31,590 bases of DNA from Syntrophaceae bacterium UBA7544 (GCA_002479215.1 DLME01000296.1:1-31590); one strand, 5' to 3'. Positions 7,771 through 16,110 are shown, numbered from the stretch's first letter. Numbers and translations are program-made. The notes: a model not told the origin generated them from the letters alone.

Positions 7771-7860
7771 AGATGATACCAAGGCGGCAAGACGGAGGCA
7801 ACGCAGGCATATAGTACCATACGTCGAGGAGCCGACAACACAGCCAACACAGGTAGCGCT
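7771..7860 (-). repeat. Dispersed ~90-bp intergenic repeat, copy A
   Basis: Read on the minus strand this stretch aligns with 16111-16200 on the plus strand over about 90 bases with one small gap and roughly three quarters identity by eye. Conserved blocks include TGTTGGCT, TCGGCTCCTC and GCCTGCGT. It fills the gap between the OYE-like and epoxide-hydrolase-like genes. The short open frame over it (7768-7953, minus) is not regarded as a gene. Confidence 0.7.
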
Positions 7861-7876
7861 TAAATCCGGAAGGGAA

Positions 7877-9835
7877 TCATATGTCCCAGGCGGCCTTAGC
7901 TCCTTCCGTAGTCGCTTCAATAATCCGGCGGGGTACCGTCGCGTCGCCGACAATGAAGTGACGAATACTCTTTTTCTGGAGCATCTCTTTCAAGGCTGTT
8001 CGCGGAGTTACTCCGACGGCTACGATAACCTGGTTTACAGGTTCAATTTTTTTGTCCTTACCGCCCGTAGTTACAGTGACCGAGCCTTCTTTGATCAACT
8101 TCACTGTCGTATCGAACATAAGTTTAACTCCCGCGGCCCGAAGGCGTTTATGAAGCATATAGCCGTGAGCGGCCAGAGGCAAAACCGGCGAGCTGCCGAG
8201 CATCTCCACCAGAGTGATGTCCTTAACGCTCTTTTCGCGGAGAAAATCGGCCGTTTCCATGCCGACAAGACCGCCGCCGATAACTACAACATGATCTTTG
8301 GGAGCGACTTCTCCATCCAAAATCTGCCAGGCGTCGCAGACGATAGAAGAGTTAATGCCTTCAGCCGGGCAGGTGGATTTGTCCGCGCCGGTAGCCAGGA
8401 TGACGACATCGGGTTTCCCTTTTTCGATCATCGCTTCGGTAACGTCAACGCCCATTTTTATATCTACACCCTTTTTTTTACATTTTGCTGTTAGCGTTCT
8501 TATCCATTTGCCGTACACAGATTTATGCGGGGCCTTTTCCGCGTACCTGATCTGTCCTCCCGTTTCTTTTCCCCGTTCAAAGAGAGTCACCTGATGTCCG
8601 AGACGCGCGGCTTCGAAAGCGGCAGTTAAACCGCCGGGACCCGCGCCGACAACCCATACTTTACGGCTGACGTTCGCGGGTTTTTCCGGATAGAGCAGCT
8701 CCTGACCTGTTTGCGGGTTAATGGCACAGCGAATCGGCAGCTGCTCCAGTGAAAGGCGCTCGATGCATCCCTGATTGCAGGCCAGACATTCCAAAGTATC
8801 TTCGGGATGTCCCGCAATAGCGTTTTTCAGGAAATCAGGATCGGCCAGATGCTGGCGGGCAACGGCAATGAGGTCGGCATCTCCCTGGGCAATTATGTCG
8901 TCCATAACATAAGGATCGGTATAGCGGCCGACACTAATTACAGGAACACTAGTTACTTCTTTAACCTTGCGGGCAAGAAAGGCTTTAAACCCCTGTTCAA
9001 ACTCAACGGGGGCGCTCGGATTAGGCGTGTCAATGTTCACCTCGGGATTGCCGTGGGTACCGAAAGATACGTTAATCATATCCGCGCCGGCGTTAACCAA
9101 ATCCGGAATAATGGTCTGCATGTCGGAAATGGTATAACCGTTTTTGATACACTCTTCGCCTGATACTCTTATAGATAAGGGAAAATCTTTCCCGACTTTC
9201 TTGCGTACTTCCTGGAGGCATTCAATCATAAACCGCGAACGCGCTCGGAAATCTCCACCGTATTTATCCGTGCGCTGATTGGAATGGGCGGAGAGAAACT
9301 GCATGAGGAGATAACCGTGGGCACCGTGGAGTTCCACAGCATCAAATCCCGCGGCTCGCGCACGTACAGCCGCAGCGCCGAAAGCAGCAATCGCTTCCTG
9401 AATGTCTTCCAAGGTCATCTCCAGTGGGGCTCCTAGAAAGCCGAAGATGTAGCTCGGAATAGCTGAAGGTCCGATAGCTTTTTTCTTACGGAGAAGCAGA
9501 TAATTCTCACGGCCGGTATGGTGAAGCTGTATGGCTATTTTCCTGCCTTGGGCATGGACAACACCAGCCAACTTACTCAAGCCCGGAATGAATTTATCAT
9601 CCCACACACCAATGCACCGTGGCGAGGCGGAGCCTAAGGGGTGCACTTCCGTTATCTCGGTGATAATGAGCCCCGCACCGCTTTGAGCCCGGCGTTTCAT
9701 ATAAGCCAAGTTTGCTTCGCTGACCGTGCTGTCGTTATTACCAAGAGCTGTTCCCATAGGCGACATGACCACCCGGTTGGAAATCTCCATGGATTTTATC
9801 TTGATTGGCTTCAATAAATGATCCATTTTTTTCAT
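7877..9835 (-). CDS. OYE-family NADH:flavin oxidoreductase with Fe-S and FAD/NAD domains (2,4-dienoyl-CoA reductase/BaiCD type)
   Basis: A 652-residue protein with the three-part build of FadH-type reductases. Residues 1-340 form an FMN-binding TIM barrel, with the HGAHGYLL active-site motif at about 170-177. Cys350, Cys353, Cys357 and Cys370 (CLACNQGC...C) match the [4Fe-4S] ligands of FadH. From about 392 there is an FAD/NAD(P) domain with VVGAGPGG, and a second Rossmann motif VVVIGGGLVG near 520. Such enzymes reduce a conjugated C=C bond of an enoyl or dienoyl compound using NAD(P)H. Start ATG is preceded by AGGGGAGAAG. Among CoA-ester genes, a dienoyl-CoA-type substrate is the natural guess, but other unsaturated ketones or acids are possible. 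Confidence 0.9.
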   Translation of the reverse strand: MKKMDHLLKPIKIKSMEISNRVVMSPMGTALGNNDSTVSEANLAYMKRRAQSGAGLIITEITEVHPLGSASPRCIGVWDDKFIPGLSKLAGVVHAQGRKIAIQLHHTGRENYLLLRKKKAIGPSAIPSYIFGFLGAPLEMTLEDIQEAIAAFGAAAVRARAAGFDAVELHGAHGYLLMQFLSAHSNQRTDKYGGDFRARSRFMIECLQEVRKKVGKDFPLSIRVSGEECIKNGYTISDMQTIIPDLVNAGADMINVSFGTHGNPEVNIDTPNPSAPVEFEQGFKAFLARKVKEVTSVPVISVGRYTDPYVMDDIIAQGDADLIAVARQHLADPDFLKNAIAGHPEDTLECLACNQGCIERLSLEQLPIRCAINPQTGQELLYPEKPANVSRKVWVVGAGPGGLTAAFEAARLGHQVTLFERGKETGGQIRYAEKAPHKSVYGKWIRTLTAKCKKKGVDIKMGVDVTEAMIEKGKPDVVILATGADKSTCPAEGINSSIVCDAWQILDGEVAPKDHVVVIGGGLVGMETADFLREKSVKDITLVEMLGSSPVLPLAAHGYMLHKRLRAAGVKLMFDTTVKLIKEGSVTVTTGGKDKKIEPVNQVIVAVGVTPRTALKEMLQKKSIRHFIVGDATVPRRIIEATTEGAKAAWDI

Positions 9836-9942
9836 TGTTCTTCTCCCCTTAAAAATATAGGCTCCCGGCTCTTACCGGAATTTCAGGATAAAAATGATTC
9901 CTGCTTTATTATGCAATAATCAAATTTTAGCGACTATCAGAA

Positions 9943-9964
9943 AATATCCGACAGATCGGATATT
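9943..9964 (-). terminator. Perfect 9-bp inverted repeat between SDR and OYE-like genes
   Basis: AATATCCGA-CAGA-TCGGATATT is a perfect 9-bp stem with a 4-base loop, 34 bases past the stop of the SDR gene. Read on the minus strand it is followed by TTTTCTGA, so it could be a weak intrinsic terminator or attenuator; an operator for the OYE-like gene is an alternative. Confidence 0.4.
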
Positions 9965-9997
9965 GACCTGCCGGGATTAATGGAAAAAATATTTTAT

Positions 9998-10804
9998 TTA
10001 TTCCGCTGCTAGAGTACTGCCCAGCAGCATGCCGCCATCGATGATGATTTCCGTACCTGTTGTGTAACTGGACGCAGCAGAGGCCAGATAAACGGCAGCT
10101 CCCGCGATCTCGTCGGGCAGGCCGATTCGTCCCGTAGGCAGCATCTTTTCCAACTCGGCCTTTGCCTTTTTGGCTTCTTCCGGCGAGAGATGAAACCAAT
10201 GGGAATTCATCATTTTAGTGCTGATAGGTCCCGGGGCAATCGCGTTTACCTGAATATTAAAAGATGCCAACTCTCTGGCAAATGCTCTTGTAATCATCCG
10301 CACGCCGGCTTTGGAAACAGAATAGACGCTTACGCCTGGTTCGGGATTGAATCCATCAACGGAAGCAACATTAATGATTTTTCCGCTACCCTGCTTTTTC
10401 ATAATTTTAGCCACGGCCTGGCTGACAAAATAAACACCTTTCAAGTTCAGGTTCATGATGGTATCCCAGAGGCGCTCATCGGAATCGAGGACAGAACCCA
10501 TGGCCGGACTGGCTCCGGCGTTGTTGACTAATATGTCTATCCTCTTGTGTTTATCAATAACGGTCTTGACCATCTTCTGTATCTCTTCGAATTTGCCTAA
10601 GTGCGATTGCAGAGGAAAAGCCTCGCCGCCGAAGGCTTTGATCTCGGCCGCGGTCGCTTCCAGATCCTCGATTTTACGGCTAGTGATGACGACTTTAGCT
10701 CCGGCTTTGGCAAAACCAAACGCTATAGCCTGACCGATGCCCCGGCCGCCACCGGTAACAAGGGCTATTTTGCCTTTCAATGAAAATTGGTTTAGATCGA
10801 ACAT
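9998..10804 (-). CDS. Short-chain dehydrogenase/reductase (3-oxoacyl reductase-like)
   Basis: A classical 268-residue SDR: cofactor motif TGGGRGIG near residues 17-24, NNAG, catalytic YSVSK (Tyr-x3-Lys), and the C-terminal IIIDGGMLLG loop. These enzymes interconvert hydroxyl and keto groups with NAD(P). In this operon, between a 4-hydroxybutyryl-CoA-dehydratase paralogue and a dienoyl-CoA-reductase-like gene, a 3-hydroxyacyl-CoA dehydrogenase role is plausible but unproven. The ATG is preceded by AAGGAGAATC, a strong ribosome site. Specificity cannot be read from sequence. Confidence 0.9.
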   Translation of the reverse strand: MFDLNQFSLKGKIALVTGGGRGIGQAIAFGFAKAGAKVVITSRKIEDLEATAAEIKAFGGEAFPLQSHLGKFEEIQKMVKTVIDKHKRIDILVNNAGASPAMGSVLDSDERLWDTIMNLNLKGVYFVSQAVAKIMKKQGSGKIINVASVDGFNPEPGVSVYSVSKAGVRMITRAFARELASFNIQVNAIAPGPISTKMMNSHWFHLSPEEAKKAKAELEKMLPTGRIGLPDEIAGAAVYLASAASSYTTGTEIIIDGGMLLGSTLAAE

Positions 10805-10838
10805 AGTTTGATTCTCCTTAAAGATATAAAATATAGAC

Positions 10839-10890
10839 CTATTCCCCGCCCTGCTCCCCCCTTAAAGAGAGGTGCAGGGTGAGAGAATAG
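10839..10890. repeat. Interrupted stem-loop between dehydratase paralogue 1 and SDR
   Basis: CTATTC...CCCTGC (10839-10854) pairs with GCAGGG...GAATAG (10874-10890) across a pyrimidine-rich then purine-rich loop (CTCCCCCCTTAAAGAGAGG) that can fold further. It sits between two genes of one operon, so it may be a processing or attenuation site. Its form resembles dispersed intergenic palindromes. Confidence 0.45.
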
Positions 10891-10921
10891 TTTTATTGAC
10901 TGTCTTTGTTACTTGCTAGTT

Positions 10922-12427
10922 TTACTTTTTCGCTTTTGCCTTCTTGGCTAAAGCTTCGCGATCACCACCGCTCATGCCGGCAATATACTTGACCAGCTTC
11001 TTCCGGGACTCGATGTCATACTGAGTCGTGATGGCGATCTGCTCCATGATCGGCGAACCGCCGCCGTGGTAGCTACCGATGTTGTGGATACCGGCCGTGG
11101 CCGAACACATGGCATCACCCAAGAATCTCCAGAACTGAGCCTGATCTTCCGATGACATATTCGGATTACGCTTTGTGTATTTCAAAAGCGCCTCGCCCGT
11201 TGCCGGATTGATAAAATCCTTCTCATGCGGGAATGTCGCCACAACGCCGCCCGCGATGTCACAGAGGATTTCCGCCTCGCGCCAAACCGCTTCGCCGGAT
11301 AAACAACGCCCGACGTTACAGTAGATCGAATTGGGAATGAAGGAACCGGGACCATAGGGAACAAAGCCAACACCCGGTATATAGACCTCGGGTTTGCCCA
11401 AATCGGAAGCGGTATATCCCGCGGCATAACCAAGTTCGGTGGTCATGATCAGTTCCGCCAGCTTTTCCCGGACATGAGACTGCTTGTGAATATTGTTCAC
11501 TTCGGCACCTAGAGCAGCCATTCCCATGATGACGTCGCCAATGGCCGGCTTACAGCCGGAATAAGAATGGCGATGGAACAGGGCAAACAAAAGTGCACAG
11601 GCGCCACCGTGCTGATATTCCCCGGCCAGAAAGACTCTTTCCCAAGGAACAAAACAGTTGTCGAAAATCATGTACGAATCGGTAGCACCCGGAACAAAAC
11701 CGCGTTTATAATGATCCCGGGGACGAAGGTTATGAATGGTAACAACCTGCTTCAAACCTTCCCAGTCGCCCGGAACGGCAAAAGCTACTGCGTAATCCTT
11801 GTCCTCAGGACGCAGGGCGCGGGTGGGCAGTACCAGAACTTCGTCGGCCACGGAAGCCTCGGAAATGTGAACCTTGCAGCCTTCCACGATTATGCCGTCC
11901 TTTGTTCTTTCCTTAATGCGCACATACGCACCGGGATTCGGCTGGTCGGCCGGTCGCAGCATGCGGTCGCCCTTCACATCCGTCTGAGCACAGCAACCAA
12001 CAAGATCTTCCTTCTGAAAACGGGTCAGCCACTTCTTGAAGTTTTCATGGTAATTGGTCTCCCCTTTTTTCACCTTGTCCGCCTCAAAAGAGACGTTATA
12101 GATAGCATTCGAGCCATCGATACCCATGCAACGCTGGATACAACCACCAACTTTCTGGCATAGCATGCGGGTCATATCCTGCTTTCTATGCAGGTCTTCC
12201 TTGTTCTGGTGGATGTGGGTGAAACGGTTGATCTTTTCTCCGGTGAGATGGGAAGTAGCCGTGCACAACTCCTGATTCTCCGGTTTGGCCGCCTCATCAT
12301 ATGTCGTACCGATAGTATTGAGGCAATCCATCTGCAGTTCGTCCGTCCGGTCAATTAACTGACCGTCATAGTAAATATTCCTTTTCATCTTGGACAGACC
12401 TTTAATGTAATCTTTCTTGGTTCTCAT
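10922..12427 (-). CDS. 4-hydroxybutyryl-CoA dehydratase family protein, divergent paralogue 1
   Basis: About 501 residues from the ATG at 12427, chosen over the ATG at 12448 because AAAGGAG lies 7 bases before it. The [4Fe-4S] ligands of the AbfD family are present: Cys96 and Cys100 (CIQRC), His285 and Cys292 (HRHSYSGCK), with Tyr289 and Lys293. This separates it from HpaB flavin monooxygenases, which lack the cluster. Three other active-site positions differ from paralogues 2 and 3: Thr190 is Ser189, Glu257 is Asp250, and the Glu of the ESMHGAGSP motif is Gly451. It therefore probably dehydrates or isomerises a different hydroxyacyl-CoA, or acts by a different acid/base. It follows the TetR gene by 33 bases. 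Confidence 0.85.
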   Translation of the reverse strand: MRTKKDYIKGLSKMKRNIYYDGQLIDRTDELQMDCLNTIGTTYDEAAKPENQELCTATSHLTGEKINRFTHIHQNKEDLHRKQDMTRMLCQKVGGCIQRCMGIDGSNAIYNVSFEADKVKKGETNYHENFKKWLTRFQKEDLVGCCAQTDVKGDRMLRPADQPNPGAYVRIKERTKDGIIVEGCKVHISEASVADEVLVLPTRALRPEDKDYAVAFAVPGDWEGLKQVVTIHNLRPRDHYKRGFVPGATDSYMIFDNCFVPWERVFLAGEYQHGGACALLFALFHRHSYSGCKPAIGDVIMGMAALGAEVNNIHKQSHVREKLAELIMTTELGYAAGYTASDLGKPEVYIPGVGFVPYGPGSFIPNSIYCNVGRCLSGEAVWREAEILCDIAGGVVATFPHEKDFINPATGEALLKYTKRNPNMSSEDQAQFWRFLGDAMCSATAGIHNIGSYHGGGSPIMEQIAITTQYDIESRKKLVKYIAGMSGGDREALAKKAKAKK

Positions 12428-12460
12428 GGTGATACTCCTTTCTTTCAATGTCTTTTTTCA

Positions 12461-13198
12461 TTAGTGTGTTTTTCTTGCTTGAGGAACCTTCGCGGCGCCT
12501 TTAAGCGTTTTTTTTAATATTTCCTTTGTCTGGAGAAGCTTCCCAAAAATCCGGGCGGCTTCCGGTTCCAGATAAAGCGTCAATCCGGCATTTTCTTCCT
12601 TGGCCCGAATACCATCCAAAATAATTTCGATAAAAGGATCGAGCATGTCCATTATGCTCGTCTTTCTTTTCGGCATTCCCTGCATATGCCAATGAATAAA
12701 TAAGTGTTCAATAGTGCCCATTAACATGGAACGGATAAGATAGGGATTGGAATCTTTTTTGAACGTGCCGTCCGCGATTCCTTCCCTGATGCAATCAAGA
12801 AGGCTGTGCGCCGAACGACGAATCGCCGCGTGCGCGGGCGTCTGACGGAACCGCTTGTTGGACATGAGTTGAAGAAGAACAAGGGCGGAATAATGGGGAT
12901 TCGATTGATAAAGTTGAACGTAGGACAGCAGAATGGCGCGCATCTTTCCTTCCACATCTTTAATAAAGGGTATAACTTTTGATGATTCCTCAAAGGTTTC
13001 GTTGGATATCTTTTCGGGAATAGCAAAGAGGAGATCTTCCTTGGTGCCGAAATACTCATAGATTGTGGCTTCCGAAACTCCCGCTTCTTTACTGATTTCG
13101 GTAATCGTCGCGTTTTGGAAACCTTTTTCGGCAAAAATACGCAAGGCGGCGTCCATGATCCGGTCTTTTCTGGTCTTGGCTCTGCTGTGATCAGCCAT
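12461..13198 (-). CDS. TetR/AcrR-family transcriptional regulator
   Basis: A 245-residue protein with an N-terminal TetR helix-turn-helix at about residues 10-58 (RIMDAALRIFAEKGF..., then EISKEAGVSEATIYEYFGTKEDL) and a helical C-terminal ligand domain. TetR proteins repress until a ligand binds; many in CoA-ester clusters sense acyl-CoAs. It is the first gene of the paralogue 1-SDR-OYE transcript, and two palindromes sit between its start and the crotonase gene, so autoregulation is likely. The ligand is unknown. Confidence 0.92.
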   Translation of the reverse strand: MADHSRAKTRKDRIMDAALRIFAEKGFQNATITEISKEAGVSEATIYEYFGTKEDLLFAIPEKISNETFEESSKVIPFIKDVEGKMRAILLSYVQLYQSNPHYSALVLLQLMSNKRFRQTPAHAAIRRSAHSLLDCIREGIADGTFKKDSNPYLIRSMLMGTIEHLFIHWHMQGMPKRKTSIMDMLDPFIEIILDGIRAKEENAGLTLYLEPEAARIFGKLLQTKEILKKTLKGAAKVPQARKTH

Positions 13199-13215
13199 GA
13201 AAATATCCTTTAAAC

Positions 13216-13231
13216 AGTGTTAAGAAACACT
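13216..13231. promoter_or_regulatory. Palindrome just upstream of the TetR gene
   Basis: AGTGTT-AAGA-AACACT is a perfect 6-bp inverted repeat 18 bases before the TetR start codon, a good place for an operator or a 5'-UTR hairpin. Confidence 0.4.
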
Positions 13232-13236
13232 AGATT

Positions 13237-13255
13237 ATTATAGTCGCACTGTCAA
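13237..13255 (-). promoter_or_regulatory. Promoter-like elements for the TetR operon
   Basis: On the minus strand TTGACA (13255-13250) occurs, and TATAAT lies at 13242-13237, but these two are only 7 bases apart. TTGACA with TAGTGT 17 bases downstream, or TATAAT with a poor -35, are the workable pairs. A promoter here is likely but its exact boxes are unsure. Confidence 0.35.
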
Positions 13256-13268
13256 GTCTTATTTTATT

Positions 13269-13285
13269 TCATAGTATGACTATGA
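13269..13285. promoter_or_regulatory. 17-bp palindromic operator candidate for the TetR regulator
   Basis: TCATAGT-ATG-ACTATGA is a perfect 7-bp inverted repeat of the size TetR dimers bind. Half-site-like ATAGTC sequences recur at about 13240 and 13301. It lies upstream of the promoter-like boxes of the TetR operon. Confidence 0.5.
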
Positions 13286-13367
13286 TATTTCACAAATATT
13301 TATAGTCACATAAGAAAAAAGGCTATTTTTCACGGCGGGGTTATTCACTGTAATATCATCTGTATGG

Positions 13368-14135
13368 CTATTTCTTTTTCATTGCCACAAGCTTTGCCTG
13401 CAACGCATCGATTCTCCGGTGATTGTCTTCCGAACCGATATAGGTCCTGAATAGCCACTCCTGGAGGCGCATGGCTCCGTCCAGGTCTTCGTTCAATATT
13501 TTATTGGCCAGCTGCTTGGTTTCCTTTAAACAACCCCTATCGTAAGTCGCCATTTCGCGCGCAATTACTCCTACCGATTCCAGAAGCTTACCTTCGGGAA
13601 AGACCTTGCTCACATATCCCATACGCTCCGCTTCCTGGGCATCATAGATTCTGCCGGTCAAAGCGACTTCCTTGGCCCGTCCAAGACCGATGATTCGCCA
13701 AAGCGGATCCATAATCGGCGTAAGAGAAAGAACAATTTCGCGCTGGCCGAATTTGGCGCGTTCGGAAGCATAACGCACATCGCACATCATGGTGAGATCG
13801 AAGCCCCCGGCGATGGCCGCGCCTCCCACCGCGCAGATAACCGGCTGATCGCAAAATAAAATTGCGCGGTACGCCCGGTGGAAAAGAGCCGTGTAGGCCT
13901 CATTGGATACTTTCTCCAATTTCCTTATCTCCTTGAGATCGAAGCCTGCGGAAAAATATTTCTCTCCTCCGGTAAAAACGATAACGTTTATGTCTTGTCT
14001 TGTGCCGAGATCAGTGAACAATTTTTCCATTTCTCCCAGAACCTCCGGCGCAAGGGCATTGCCTTTGTCCGGCCGGTTGATCGTTACAGTCGCGACTTTC
14101 GCTTCCACGGAAAGCAATAAATATTCCCAGTCCAT
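13368..14135 (-). CDS. Enoyl-CoA hydratase/isomerase (crotonase) family protein
   Basis: A 255-residue crotonase with the oxyanion-hole segment FSAGFDLKEI (about 61-70) and the second motif AIAGGFDLTMMCD (108-119). At the usual first catalytic glutamate (Glu144 of rat hydratase) it has Asp113, while the second (Glu164) is kept as Glu133 in FGQREI. Glu-to-Asp occurs in some isomerases and side-branch crotonases, so simple hydration of crotonyl-CoA is not assured. It lies 35 bases after paralogue 2 and is probably co-transcribed. Role: hydration or isomerisation of an enoyl-CoA made by the dehydratase paralogues (inference). Confidence 0.9.
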   Translation of the reverse strand: MDWEYLLLSVEAKVATVTINRPDKGNALAPEVLGEMEKLFTDLGTRQDINVIVFTGGEKYFSAGFDLKEIRKLEKVSNEAYTALFHRAYRAILFCDQPVICAVGGAAIAGGFDLTMMCDVRYASERAKFGQREIVLSLTPIMDPLWRIIGLGRAKEVALTGRIYDAQEAERMGYVSKVFPEGKLLESVGVIAREMATYDRGCLKETKQLANKILNEDLDGAMRLQEWLFRTYIGSEDNHRRIDALQAKLVAMKKK

Positions 14136-14170
14136 ATAGCTTGCACCTTTCCCTTTCTAATTTGATTAGT

Positions 14171-15610
14171 TTATTTATCTATTTTAGCCAAAGTTTTCGC
14201 CAACTGCATTTTTTGCGGCAAATTGCCAAGGCGCTGATACATGACCCTCTGGCTTTGAGGAGAGCCCGCCCCATGCATACTTTCGATAAGGCAGGTACCG
14301 CCCGTCATATTCTCGATGAGTCTCAATATTTTCATTCTTGTCTCTGCCGAAACGCCCTTTATGCCCGCCATATATTTCTCGACGTATTTTCCGATCTTCT
14401 GGCTTCTCAGATCCTTGTCAAAGGGAAGCGTGGCCATGATGCCTCCCGCTATATCGTGGGCGAGACGGGAAATTTCATAAATATTCCTGGTAATATTATG
14501 TTTGGCGCAATTGGCCAAAAGCGGATCGGGATAATAAGCTCCGCTTTTTGTTTTAGAACCCATGGCGGAACAGGCAAGCGATGAAGAATAAACTGTTTCG
14601 ACCAGATGAATCATCTCAACTAGCTTATCCTTAATATGAGACGCATTCAATGTACCCTGGTACTGGGCAGCGAGCGCTGCCGCTCCGATAATGACATCAG
14701 ATACTCCACCTTTGCAGCCGCCATAATTCTGCCGGTGCAATGTGGCGAAGCGCTCCACAAGAAGGCCGGTAAAATCTATTTCTCCGCACATGAAAACCCT
14801 CTCCCAGGGAACAAAAACATTTTCAAAAATGACCAGCGCTTCACCGCCGACAACACCATATTCAATATTGCCCGCGTCAATACCCTTTTCAAATTTTCTT
14901 TCTTCATTGGTCTGCCTTCCGAAGATTAGAGTGATGCCTTGTGCATTCATAGGAATAGCCGCCGCGACGGCGTAGGCCTCATCCCCTTTTCCCATAGCCT
15001 GCGTCGGCATGATAATAATCTCATGGCTATTGACTGCTCCTGTCTGATGCGCTTTTGCCCCGCGAATTACGATACCGTCTTTTCTTTTTTCTACAATTCT
15101 TGTAAAGACATCGGGATCGTCCTGTTTATGCGGGCGTTTGGATCTATCCCCTTTCGGATCGGTCATTCCCCCTGCTGCTATCAAATTTTCGGACTGAATC
15201 ATTTTCAGATATTCGGTGAAGCGCGGGAAATAATTGGTGCCGTGCGCTTCGTCAATTTCGTAGGTTGTCATATACAGAGCATTCAAGGCGTCAAAACCGA
15301 CGCAGCGCTGAAAGCAACTTCCCGTTTCGTGGGAAATAAGCCGCAGCATTTGAACTTTTTTAACCAGATCATCAACAGATTGATGGATATGAGTGAAGCG
15401 GTTGATTTTCTTCCCTTTCAAATGGCTCGTGGCGGTAAGGAGGTCTTCATGTTCCGGCATTAAGGCCAACTCATAGGTTTTGGCCGCGGCGTTAATATGA
15501 GGGATGAAGGCCGGGTGGGTCGTGACATCGTCAACATGTTCTCCATTGTAGTAAACATTCAATTTTTGGCGCTTCAGGCTTTGGATATAATCTTGCTTTG
15601 TTTTAATCAT
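14171..15610 (-). CDS. 4-hydroxybutyryl-CoA dehydratase/vinylacetyl-CoA isomerase family protein, paralogue 2
   Basis: A 479-residue protein whose numbering matches Clostridium aminobutyricum AbfD: Cys99, Gln101, Cys103, Thr190, Glu257, His292, Tyr296, Cys299 and Lys300 all fall at those exact positions. Cys99/Cys103/His292/Cys299 bind the [4Fe-4S] cluster; the others line the FAD/substrate site. A C-terminal ESMHGAGSP motif (Glu443) is the probable counterpart of AbfD Glu455. Family chemistry is radical dehydration of 4-hydroxybutyryl-CoA to crotonyl-CoA, strictly anaerobic. Start ATG follows AAGGGGGG. Since two other paralogues lie nearby, the true substrate may be a relative of 4-hydroxybutyryl-CoA. 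Confidence 0.9.
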   Translation of the reverse strand: MIKTKQDYIQSLKRQKLNVYYNGEHVDDVTTHPAFIPHINAAAKTYELALMPEHEDLLTATSHLKGKKINRFTHIHQSVDDLVKKVQMLRLISHETGSCFQRCVGFDALNALYMTTYEIDEAHGTNYFPRFTEYLKMIQSENLIAAGGMTDPKGDRSKRPHKQDDPDVFTRIVEKRKDGIVIRGAKAHQTGAVNSHEIIIMPTQAMGKGDEAYAVAAAIPMNAQGITLIFGRQTNEERKFEKGIDAGNIEYGVVGGEALVIFENVFVPWERVFMCGEIDFTGLLVERFATLHRQNYGGCKGGVSDVIIGAAALAAQYQGTLNASHIKDKLVEMIHLVETVYSSSLACSAMGSKTKSGAYYPDPLLANCAKHNITRNIYEISRLAHDIAGGIMATLPFDKDLRSQKIGKYVEKYMAGIKGVSAETRMKILRLIENMTGGTCLIESMHGAGSPQSQRVMYQRLGNLPQKMQLAKTLAKIDK

Positions 15611-15800
15611 ATATTCCCCCCTTCATATTTTGGACGGGTTCGCTTATTTAACTTATTTTTATGTCCCAGATAGACCGTACCATTAATTTTCTAATTTGAT
15701 TCTGATTCTTTAAGAGGAATATCCGGCATTATGATTTATTTCCAGTCATTAATTTGATGAAAACGCGAGCTACAAACCGGCATCAGTAGGCAAGGCTTCA

Positions 15801-16106
15801 TTATTTCAACTTTTTTATTTTTCTCGCGGCAATATCAGCAAGTTTTTCTTCCGGCGCATTTTCCAGATCGACCGACTTACCCGCCACAAGTATCCATTGA
15901 CGGGCTAGATTTCTAATTTCCGGTTTTTCCACGCAAGCCGATGAACATCCACAAACCATAATTCCTATATCCCATGGATTAGAGGATGACTCCGTGGTGA
16001 AGCTATATTCGGGGGGCAGAGCTTTCCCAATTTCACAAACCAACTTTGCTCTATCGATGAGAGGGTTACAGCCGCCGCAATATTTTATGCCTATACCTAC
16101 TAGCAT
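15801..16106 (-). CDS. Small cysteine-rich CGGC protein of unknown function
   Basis: A 101-residue protein that I cannot assign to a named family. It begins VGIGIKYCGGCNPLIDRA with Cys10 and Cys13, and has a second cluster VCGCSSACVEKP with Cys52, Cys54 and Cys58; Cys24 is also present. The cysteines could bind metal or an Fe-S cluster, or act in redox. It lies between dehydratase paralogues 2 and 3 on the same strand, so a role in their maturation or electron supply is possible but speculative. No good ribosome site precedes the ATG at 16106; the dispersed repeat copy B begins five bases upstream. Confidence 0.7.
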   Translation of the reverse strand: MLVGIGIKYCGGCNPLIDRAKLVCEIGKALPPEYSFTTESSSNPWDIGIMVCGCSSACVEKPEIRNLARQWILVAGKSVDLENAPEEKLADIAARKIKKLK

Positions 16107-16110
16107 TCAT

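Noticed and set aside
7768..7953. 61-codon minus-strand frame between hydrolase and OYE-like genes
   Set aside because: It covers repeat copy A and the end of the OYE-like gene; the similar frame at copy B is in another context and does not support a protein.
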